A DNA stretch of 64,000 nucleotides from Diphasiastrum complanatum (lineage: Eukaryota > Streptophyta > Lycopodiopsida > Lycopodiales > Lycopodiaceae). A model generated the notes under the pieces. The model had not been told where the DNA came from. It saw only the letters and a program-made list of their open reading frames with translations, and made no database searches. The stretch is taken from NCBI GenBank assembly GCA_029204225.1, contig CM055111.1, positions 30,065,818 through 30,129,817 of the forward strand, read 5' to 3'. Shown in pieces: positions 56,330 through 64,000 of the stretch (within the stretch, counting starts at the first letter, position 1; each line of letters opens with the position of its first letter). A program made the translations under genes and the position numbers.

Positions 56330-56979
56330 TGTGAAATATTTCAGATCCTTAAGATCCAATCTACTTGAATAATCTTTGGTTAGAAAGAGAAATACACTAC
56401 CAATCTCACCAATGTAGAAAAATCAGCATCTACACACAATTTGAGATGCAAACACTAATAGAACTTGATCAAACTTGAATGAAATGATTATGTACTGTTG
56501 TTGTCCGTACAAAACCAGCATGCTACTGTATTTCACACGTGTGGATCCAAAAATAACAAATATAGATCATTCTACACATAGAATTGCAAGCAATCACTAA
56601 GATAGTGCACCAATGGATAGTAGGACCCAAGAGAACCATGCATAAGCATGAAGTGAGATAGAGAAGAGAGAAGATCACTCTCTCCACGAGTTACATCTTT
56701 TTATTAATAGGTCCAAACCCTATTTGGCCACTTGGCTTTCCCACCAAAATGCTAACCCTACTAATTTTGGGTCTAGATTCAATGTACCCAACTTATTCAA
56801 ATTGAATCTACTCAAAATCGCATTCTAAATTTCCCACACTTTCAAAAATGTCTATTCAAATGAAATTTAGACTAATGAACTTTGAAAAGTCAACCTCTAA
56901 GTCTAAAATAAGTTTTGGCCTCCATATGCCAAATATGGAAATATTGCAAAATGTGATGAAACTAGTTGAATCTTTCACA
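56330..56979 (-). mobile_element. 3' LTR of A3, 650 bp
   Basis: The reverse strand starts TGTGAAAGATTCAACTAG at 56979 and ends at 56330. CACACGTGTG at 56534. Confidence 0.9.
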
Positions 56980-56990
56980 CTCCCTCTTCA
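56980..56990 (-). other. Polypurine tract of A3
   Basis: The reverse strand reads TGAAGAGGGAG directly before the LTR, as in A1. Confidence 0.9.
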
Positions 56991-57200
56991 ACTAGTTTTA
57001 GCATAGACTTTGATAATACTCCAAGTGAAGTCCTATGCTTCATGAACAAGCCTTTTTCCAATTATTTGGTGAAGATATCAGCTACACATTCCCTTGAAGA
57101 CACATGTTGAAGCTCCACCTCCTTTGCAATGACTCGCTCCCTCACAAAATGATATTGTATCTCAATGCTTGCTCCTAGCATAGTTTTTGACCATAGAGCT
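56991..57200 (-). pseudogene. RNase H C-terminal remnant of A3
   Basis: The reverse strand reads IEIQYHFVRERVIAKEVELQ, HVSSRECVADIFTK, a stop, then LEKGLFMKHRTSLGVLS, the last part of copia RNase H. It is all that remains of RT-RNase H in this element. Confidence 0.75.
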
Positions 57201-58085
57201 TTGATCCATCATAAGAATGATCTTCTTACTAATAATATATCTCCTTTAAATGATCATGTAATGCTCAAAATAGAATAGTGTCCACTTGGGATGCTTCACT
57301 ATTTCTTACATCAAATTTACATGTAAAAATGTGACTAGAACATGAAGAATCAAATAGAATGTAAATGAGATGATTCCACCATGCTTCCAGCTCTGAACTC
57401 TCTGGAAAAATACAGCAAACAAACAATAAATGTGAGTGATCAACTTTTGCTTGCATGTCTCCTCCTTCTTTGTCCTTTGTTGCCTTGTATCCACCATGAT
57501 ACTCCATGAATGAGCCTCCATCTTCATCTTGCCTCAAGATACCATCATACCTTGATGACTTGACCATGAGAGTGACATAATGAACCTCCAATAGCTTCAT
57601 TTCCATCAGCAAAATCAGCCAAGAATTCTAGTACAAATCCAACATCAAAACAATGCTCACCAATGTAGCTAGTTTTACCATATCTTGACAATTTGCACAC
57701 ATCCACATGAAATTGCTCAAACATGAGATAGAACAAGTAAAGTAAACTTGAACAAAACTTCCTTGCTGCTCCTTTGACCTTACTTGAATCTTCAATATTT
57801 GGTAAAAATAGATCCATAACACCTTTTCCAATTACCTCTCCTTTGATGCTCTTGACTAGCTCCAAATTGCCAACTTCCCTTTTGACTAGTTGAAGCCCTT
57901 TGAGATCAACCTCTTGATCTTCAACTTGACCATCAAAGTTATTGAACAAACTTTGTTTTCCAGGTCCAATACTTGATTTTACAACAATATAACATCCATC
58001 CACTTGCATAGCTCCATATACACAAAAAGATCCTCCAAAAGATGTTTCACTCTTCATAAGAGCTTGATACTCGAGATCCATTGCT
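57201..58085 (-). other. Non-RT segment of A3, largely open, origin unknown
   Basis: Where copia elements carry RT, A3 has about 0.9 kb of unrelated sequence. Its first ~180 codons are read in frame with integrase (FGGSFCVYGAMQVDGCYIVV, VKREVGNLELVKSIKGEV, EFLADFADGNEAIGGSLC) to a stop at 57545. A second frame (57612-57265) continues with GDMQAKVDHSHLL, ELEAWWNHLIY and FDVRNSEASQVDTIL. No known pol motif is present. The terminal motif recurs in A1 (4068-4130). It could be captured host sequence; I do not recognise the protein. Confidence 0.6.
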
Positions 58086-58645
58086 TGGATCCACTCCTCT
58101 TCTTTATTTGCTTGATCTACACTTGTAGGCTCATCCAAAGAGGTTAGGAAAGCAACATAATTTTTAGAAACTACTTGCTTACCCTTTTGATCATATGTGA
58201 GCCTTGAAGGTACTTGTCTTTCTCTTGATGTTCTCCTTGGCTTTTGACTTGATGAAGGTCCATCATCACCACCATCCAAAGTAAGATCCTTCTCATCAAC
58301 ATCAAGAATGTTAGATCCATCCACTCTACCATCAATCATGCTTGAAGACACCTTTGGAATGTTCCCCTCATTAAAAATGACATCTCTACCAACAATCACT
58401 TTGTTAGTAGAAGGAATGTAAACCTTGTAGGCTTTACTCACCTCACTATATCCAACAAAAATACCTCTTCTTGAAGATGGATCCTCCTTGGTCCTATCAT
58501 CAAGAGTAATGTTGACATAGCATGTGCATCCAAAGGTTCTTAGAAAGTTGACACTCGGCTTCCTCTTGAATAGCATATCAAAAGGTGTCCTTCCATCCAA
58601 AATAGCACTCAGCCACCTATTGCACAAGAAATTGGCACACAACAA
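57545..58645 (-). CDS. Fused frame of A3: integrase C-terminus plus unknown segment (366 codons)
   Basis: One continuous frame. Residues 1 to about 60 are the integrase end (DGRTPFDMLFKRKPSVNFLR, GCTCYVNITL, GIFVGYSEVSKAYKVYIPST), residues 60-150 the acidic/basic linker (SRERQVPSRLTYDQKGKQVV) and residues 165-190 the first piece of the RT entry (EEEWIQAMDLEYQALMKS). The remaining ~175 residues are the unknown segment described above. The junction at MKSETSFGG lies just where RT would begin. The frame is preceded by a TGA at 58655-58657 that replaces Trp of the usual FW motif. Confidence 0.7.
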   Translation of the reverse strand: MLCANFLCNRWLSAILDGRTPFDMLFKRKPSVNFLRTFGCTCYVNITLDDRTKEDPSSRRGIFVGYSEVSKAYKVYIPSTNKVIVGRDVIFNEGNIPKVSSSMIDGRVDGSNILDVDEKDLTLDGGDDGPSSSQKPRRTSRERQVPSRLTYDQKGKQVVSKNYVAFLTSLDEPTSVDQANKEEEWIQAMDLEYQALMKSETSFGGSFCVYGAMQVDGCYIVVKSSIGPGKQSLFNNFDGQVEDQEVDLKGLQLVKREVGNLELVKSIKGEVIGKGVMDLFLPNIEDSSKVKGAARKFCSSLLYLFYLMFEQFHVDVCKLSRYGKTSYIGEHCFDVGFVLEFLADFADGNEAIGGSLCHSHGQVIKV

Positions 58646-58654
58646 AGATTGATC

Positions 58655-59454
58655 TCAAAATGGTTTGTCAAGATTAACACTTAACCTCATAGCTTTAGCA
58701 CTTTCACATAAAGTCCTATTCTTCCTTTCAGCCACTCCATTTTGTTGTGAGGTCCTTGATGTTGTATACTCCCTCTTGATCCCATGCTCATCACAAAAGA
58801 CCTTGAACTTGTTAGATATGTACTCACCACCATTGTCACCTCTCAAGCACTTGATCTTTGTGAAAAATTGGTTCTCCCTTGCATTCTTGAACTTGACAAA
58901 GAGATCATACACTTCATCCTTGCTCTTTAGTAGATAGATCCAACAAAATCTACTAAAATCATCAATGAATGTTACATACATCTTAGCTCCACTATTGCTA
59001 ATTGTAGTAAATCCATGAATATCCGAATGTACAAGTTGAAAAGGCTTTGTAGATCTAGAAATAGATCTAGTATAAGGGAGTCTATGTGACTTAGACAAAG
59101 CACAAGACTCACAAACATGCTTGTCATTACTTGAGGAACTTGGAAGACCAATCACAACCTTCTTCCTTGCCATTACCTCCAATGACTTGAAGTTGAGGTG
59201 TCCCATCCTTTTGTGCCAAACCTCTTGAATAGAAATTTGCTCCCTTGCAACACATCCAACTTAGTTAGCAATAACACAAGCATTAAGTTTGAACAACTTC
59301 CCTTGCCTTTTACCTTTTCCAATCAAGACATCCTTTTGATCAAACAAGCATCTCCATCAAACTCCACCTTGAGGCCCTTACTTAGCATTTAACTCACACT
59401 AAGCAAATTCTTGTAATCTTGGTAATAGATGGAATAAACAAGACATCCTCCCAA
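58655..59454 (-). pseudogene. Integrase core of A3 with decayed PR-IN junction
   Basis: From 59206 the frame reads MGHLNFKSLEVMARKKVVIG, CESCALSKSHRLPY (zinc Cys pair), LVHSDIHGFTTISNSG (first Asp), FIDDFSRFCWIYLLKSK, CLRGDNGGEYISNKF (second Asp) and NGVAERKNRTLCESAKAMR (Glu). The DDE triad is intact. A TGA at 58655-58657 ends it. The stretch 59207-59454 corresponds to the PR-IN junction with stops and frameshifts. Confidence 0.85.
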
Positions 59455-60531
59455 TTAATTTTTTCTATTTGTAGATAGAGAAATAGGAATTGTGCCAATC
59501 CCTTTGATTGCACACTCACCATCATTGGCCATGTAGATCACCCTCTTGTCATCTCCATATGCCAACAAAGAAGTGAAGTACTCTTTGTGAAAGATCATGT
59601 GTGAACTTGCTCCACTATCAATCCACCAAGGATCTAGATCTCCATCATTAGCAAGCATACATGAAGACATCACAAAAGCATCATCATTTGCATCTTGAAC
59701 ATCCAAACCATCCTCATCAAGAGTAAGATTACCTTGCTTGTCTACTTGATCTCTCTTCTTCTTGTAGCAGTCACTTGCAAAGTGTCCTTTGATGCCACAA
59801 TAGAAGCACTTGAGCTTTGATTTGTCCTTATTTTTGCCACTTGAAGAAGCATCCATTTGATCTTGCCCTTTAGACCACTTGCTTTTGGTTTTGCCCTTGA
59901 ATTTGCCCTTTGTGAACATAGCATCCTCTTGAAGTGTTGATGTAGATCCACCTCTTGCTTGAAGCCTATATTCCTCATTGATCAAGATCTCTTGAAGATC
60001 CATCAAACTTGGAAAAGTCTTTTGAATAGCAATACTTTGAACAATGTTAGCATGAGCATCCAACAAGCCATTAAGAATCACTTGAATAAGCTCTCCTTCC
60101 TTAATGCTTTCATCTATGCAAGCTAACTCATCATTCAATGCTTTCATTCTCAGAATAAAAGTACTTGGACTTTCTTCATTATTTTGCAAACAAGAAAAGA
60201 TTTGCCTTCTTAGAGTCAATACTCTAGAAGTAGACTTGGATTCATAAACTTTCTTTAATGAATTTCAAGCTTCCAAAGATGATGTGCACTTACCAACTTC
60301 CTTAAGAAGTTCATTGGTAACATTCATCTTTATCATGTGTAGAGCCTTCTTGGCCCTCTTGTCATACCTCAGTTGATCTTGTTGTGTTGCTGGTCTCTCC
60401 TCCAAACCTACAACAATATCCAAAACATCATTCATCTCAAGAAGTGACTCCATTCTCACTTTCCACAATGCATAGCTACTTGAGGTAAGCCTATCATTGG
60501 CTTCCAACATGACTCCAATTGAGGTTGCCAT
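59455..60531 (-). pseudogene. gag-protease of A3, one in-frame TGA
   Basis: ATG at 60531: MATSIGVMLEANDRLTSSSY, ALWKVRMESLLEMNDVLDIV, then a TGA at 60265-60267 (CTSSLEA-stop-NSLKKVYESK). The frame then stays open through TLRRQIFSCLQNNEESPSTF, VILNGLLDAHANIVQSIAIQ, the knuckle CFYCGIKGHFASDC and the protease site WWIDSGASSHM to 59455. The TGA stands where the related copy at 24.5-25.4 kb has TGG (Trp), and A2 carries the same TGA. Confidence 0.9.
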
Positions 60532-61119
60532 GTAGCAATGACTTGAGCTTCTCTTTCAACCTGCTTCAATGCACAAAGCACTCCTTTGAACAACAACAAA
60601 TGCTTTTAAAAGAAATCACCAAGATTTGAAACTATCTCACAAATTCTCTTCTAGCACTTATCCAAGCAAATCAACACAGAGAATCATGGAATCTTGATCA
60701 ACCTATGATCTATCCTCAATCTAATGACTTTTGCCACTTCCTAAGATTGAAACACACTCAAATAAAGTCCAGAAACCTCACTATCTAGAGATCCAATCAA
60801 AATTAGGATTTTGACAAAATCACAAAAGATTGACTTTTCCAAATCTACAGGCAAATGCTGAAATTTTGATTATGCAATCTAATAGCCACCACTTAGGCTG
60901 GTCTAATGATCCAAAAATCGGCCAAATCCAGTATGTGAATTCAAAAATCAAAATTGAAGAAGTATATTGACCTATTTTAGTGTTTGGATCTACAAAAGAT
61001 CCAATCTACAAAAGCAAAAAATCCAATTTTGGTGTAGAATCATCTCTAGCATGCTCTAGACTTGATATCTTCACCAAATCATTGATAGATCTGATTTTCT
61101 CCTTCATAACCTGAAACAC
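60532..61119 (-). other. Leader of A3
   Basis: Untranslated, colinear with the A1 and A2 leaders. Confidence 0.6.
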
Positions 61120-61133
61120 AAGCTCTGATACGA
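61120..61133 (-). other. Primer binding site of A3 (one base changed)
   Basis: The reverse strand reads TCGTATCAGAGCTT where TGGTATCAGAGC is usual; the second base has changed. Confidence 0.85.
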
Positions 61134-61783
61134 TGTGATAGATTTCAGATACTTTAGATCCAATCTACTTGAATGATCTTTGGTTAGAAAGAGAACTACA
61201 CAACCAATCTCACCAATGTAGAAAAATCAGTATCTACACACAATTTGAAATGCAAACACTAATAGAACTTGATCAAAATTGAATGAAATGATTATGTACT
61301 GTTGTTGTCCATACAAAACCAGCAAGCTACTGTATTTCACACGTGTGGATCAAAAAATAACAAATATAGATCATTCTACACATAGAATTGCAAGCAATCA
61401 CCAAGATAGTGCACCAATGGATAGTAGAACCCAAGAGAACCATGTATAAGCATGAAATGAAATAGAGAAGAGAGAAGATCACTCTCTCCACGAGTTACAT
61501 CCTTTTATATCAGGTCCAAACTCTATTTGGCCACTTGGCTTTCCCACCAAAATGCTAACCCTACTAATTTTGGGTCTAGATTCAATGTACCCAACTTATT
61601 CAAATTGAATCTACTCAAACTCGCATTCTATCTTTCCCACATTTTCAAAAAGTGTTTATTTAAATGAAATTTAGACTAATGAACTTTGAAAAGTCAACCT
61701 CTAAGTCTAAAACAAGTTTTGGCCTCCATATGCCAAATATGGAAATATTGCAAAATGTGATGAAACTAGTTGAATCTTTCACA
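61134..61783 (-). mobile_element. 5' LTR of A3, 650 bp
   Basis: Same length as the 3' LTR. CACACGTGTG at 61338. TATA-like sequence near the GAGTTACATCCTTTTATATC stretch (61491-61510). Confidence 0.9.
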
Positions 61784-61788
61784 GATGA
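61784..61788. other. Target-site duplication of A3 (right)
   Basis: GATGA, matching 56325-56329. Confidence 0.9.
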
Positions 61789-62570
61789 TATCATCTACAT
61801 ACAAAACCAAAATAATGATCTTGCCATCATTACATTTGACATAAAATGAAGGTTTATAAGAGCTTATCACAAAACCAATAGAGTAGAGGTAGTTGTGCAA
61901 CTTAGAGTACCAAGCCCTAGGTGCTTGCTTGAGTCCATAAAGACTCTTCTTCAAGTAGCACACTTTGTCTTCATCTCCTTCTTTGATGAAGCCCTCGGGT
62001 TGCAACGTATAGATTTCTTCTTCCAGGAATCCATTTAGGAAAGCATTATTCACATCAAGTTGGAAAAGCTCCCACTTGAAACAAGTAGCAAGACAAATGA
62101 TCATCCTTATAGTAACAAGCTCAGCAACAAGAGCAAAAGTTTCATCATAGTCCAAGCCTTTAGTTTGCAAAAAATCTTTTGTTACAAAGCTAGCTTTGTA
62201 CTTATTAATGGATCCATCTTGATTATATTTCAATCTATAGATCCACGATCCACAAGCTCCCAAGTATTGTTGGTGATCAATGCATCATACTCTTGCTTCA
62301 TGGCATCATACCACTCCTTGGTATTGAGTGCCTCTTGTACATTCTTTGGCTCTTCATGAGAGACATAAAAAATATAATTTGTGGAATCAAGATCCACTTG
62401 TTTGCCTTTGTCATCATATGAGAGCCTCTTAGGCTCGGATCTATCTCTCATGGATCTTCTTGGTGAGAAAATCTGAGGAGAGTCTTCTTCAAATCTTGAC
62501 CCCATCACATCATGATTGTCTTCAAGATCAATAATTGATGATGCATCCATAGATTTCTTGATCTCGGCCT
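61789..62570 (-). pseudogene. RT N-terminal half of B2
   Basis: From the integrase linker the reverse strand reads RRSMRDRSEPKRLSYDDKGK, EWYDAMKQEYDALITNNTWE, then after a short deletion/frameshift near 62240 LKYNQDGSINKYKASFVTKD, YDETFALVAELVTIRMI, ELFQLDVNNAFLNGFLEEEI, GFIKEGDEDKVCYLKKSLYG and VLYVDDII, where A3 interrupts. The YVDD box is intact. The conserved CKWV/CPIGCKW block near 62235 is shortened. Confidence 0.85.
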
Positions 62571-63890
62571 CTTAAAAAGATGAGTGTTGATCTTCATGAA
62601 AGACAACATCTCTACTTTCAATAACTTGAGAAGTAGAGAGTATAAAGACTCTATAGGCCTTCTTGGTGGATGAGTATCCAACCATGATCCCTTTGCATGC
62701 ACTAGGATCTTCCTTCTTCCTTGTTTCCAAGGGAATATGGACAAAACATAAGCATCCAAAAACTCTAAGGTGATCAACCTTAGGCTTCTTCAAAAATAGG
62801 ATTTCATATGGTGACTTTCCTCCAAGAGCTATATGTGGGAGCCTATTGCAAAGATAATTTGCACAATTAATGGCTTCTCTCCAAAAATCTTTGGGCAAAG
62901 ATGCTTCAATTCTCATAGATCTTCCACATTCACACAGAAAATCTATTCTTTCTCTTGGCCACTCCATTTTGAGATGGAGAGTAGGCACAAGAAAACTCTC
63001 TTTTAATGCCTTCAAGCTCACAAAAAGCTTGAAATTTATTGGAGATATATTCACCACCTCCATTACTTCTAAGACCTTTAATCTTGAATGAGAATTGCTT
63101 CTCTACATAAGCTTTGAAAATAAGAAAATGATCAAACACCATAGATTTTGAAGCAAGAAGATATATCCAAGTGAATCTTGTGTAATCATCAATGAAAGTA
63201 ACAAAACAAGTGGCTCCTCCCTTGCTTGTAGTTGATGAGAAATGCACATCCGAGTGGATTAACTCCAAAGGATGCTTGCTTTTGATAGAAGATCTTGTAA
63301 ATGGCTTTTTAGCAATAGCACAAGCCTCACAAGGCTTGATCTTCTTGGAGACTGACTTTGGCAAGCCAATAGCTTTGGCTTCTTTGATCATAGAGATCAT
63401 GGATTTGTAGTTGGGATGTCCCAATCTCCTATGCCATAATTCCTCCATAGAGAGCTTGTTCACAAGAGCAACATTACAAGCAATCACATACTCATTTGGA
63501 TCTAGTTTATAGATGCCACCAAATCTAAATCCTAATGCAAGTATCTCATCATTCTTCTTGATAGTGCAAGTATCAACATTGAATTTTACATCAAGGCCAT
63601 TATCAAGCAATTGGCCAACACTAATAAGATTCTTAGTAAGCTTAGGTACATAAAGAAATCTAGAGAGAGAAAGAACTTTAGAGGATGCAAGCTTCAAGGG
63701 AATGTTCCCTATGCCTTCAGTAGGACAGTCAAAATCATTTGCAGTGTATATTGATTTCTTGACTCCATCATAAGGTGCAATAGAAGAGAAAGAGTCCTTG
63801 GAGCTACACATATGTGAAGAGGCTCCACTATCAATATACCATAGGCCGTCCTTCTTGAAAGGAGTAGATGAGAAACTAGAGACCATAAGA
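62571..63890 (-). pseudogene. Protease and integrase of B2
   Basis: From 63886 the frame reads MVSSFSSTPFKKDGLWYIDS (active site IDSGASSHMC), YVPKLTKNLISVGQLLDNGL, ELWHRRLGHPNYKSMISMIK, CEACAIAKK, LIHSDVHFSS (first Asp), LRSNGGGEYISNKF and NGVAKRKNR. The second catalytic Asp is Asn (63062-63064) and the Glu is Lys (62954-62956), so the integrase is dead. After a frame change near 62930 the C-terminal domain continues (SMRIEASLPKDFWREAINCA, CLCFVHIPLETRK, GIMVGYSSTKKAYRVF) to about 62580. Confidence 0.85.
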
Positions 63891-64000
63891 GATCCCTCTC
63901 CATCACTTTCAAAAGTGTCTTCCTTCTCATTGGTAATATTGGCTTGCTTGAGTTGATTCTTCTTTTTGAAGCAATTGGTGGCATAATGACCTTTCTTTCC
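63891..64000 (-). pseudogene. End of gag of B2, cut by the window edge
   Basis: The reverse strand reads KKGHYATNCFKKK, the second half of the CCHC knuckle, then KNQLKQANITNEKEDTFESD, running into the protease frame. The element continues beyond the window. Confidence 0.75.

Larger units (their letters stand above)
56330..61783 (-). mobile_element. copia element A3 (5454 bp), RT-less, nested in B2
   Basis: Reverse-strand element with 650-bp LTRs at both ends, PBS, gag, PR and IN, then a non-RT segment, a short RNase H remnant and a polypurine tract. GATGA flanks both sides. It lies within the RT active-site codons of B2. LTRs differ at roughly 4% of positions by eye, so it is older than C1. 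Confidence 0.9.

Overview
This is nuclear DNA of a land plant with a transposon-swollen genome; a gymnosperm or fern would fit, but the sequence does not settle the lineage. The evidence is a plant-type receptor kinase with short GT-AG introns, many Ty1/copia and Ty3/gypsy LTR retrotransposons primed by initiator tRNA-Met (TGGTATCAGAGC), nested insertions with 5-bp target duplications, and no bacterial gene organisation.

Layout. 1-4.4 kb: a mosaic copia element (called A1). 4.4-8.4 kb: a decayed gypsy-like remnant with two retropepsin domains in tandem and a coiled-coil reading frame. 9.2-10.2 kb: a reverse-strand gypsy gag. 11.4-15.4 kb: a reverse-strand copia remnant with a ~1.24 kb LTR. 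15.6-16.1 kb: a GC-rich block and a microsatellite. 16.3-18.65 kb: the 3' two thirds of a leucine-rich-repeat receptor kinase. 20.75-20.87 kb: a perfect 55-bp-arm hairpin. 21.2-24.0 kb (reverse): a broken multi-exon gene with a ParB-like domain followed by a beta-class DNA methyltransferase. A 15-17 bp palindrome recurs nine or ten times, only in this gene's introns and 5' flank. 25.4-35.8 kb (reverse): copia element B1 (TSD tattt), into which a young non-autonomous copia element C1 (29012-33570, TSD aaaag) has jumped. 37-45 kb: solo and truncated LTRs and gag/integrase pieces of family A, including A2. 45.1-53.8 kb: a gypsy element (LTR, tandem-repeat leader, gag, PR, RT, RNase H, IN; no 3' LTR seen). 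54-64 kb: copia element B2 (reverse), split inside its RT active site by element A3 (56330-61783, TSD gatga).

How the pieces relate. Family A has LTR, gag, PR and IN, but in A3 an unrelated ~0.9 kb segment replaces RT and most of RNase H and is read in frame after IN. The end of the same segment sits in A1, so this RT-less form has been copied and must have used RT from elsewhere. Family B members encode RT/RNase H; the two seen here are damaged. C1 keeps one intact Gag-PR reading frame of 713 codons and LTRs that differ at three positions, so it looks like the youngest insertion.

Most worth following up: the ParB-methyltransferase gene with its private palindromes, the RT-replaced family A, the intact-ORF non-autonomous C1, the hairpin, the tandem retropepsins, and a CACACGTGTG palindrome shared by LTRs of different families. 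No tRNA, rRNA or CRISPR array was found.
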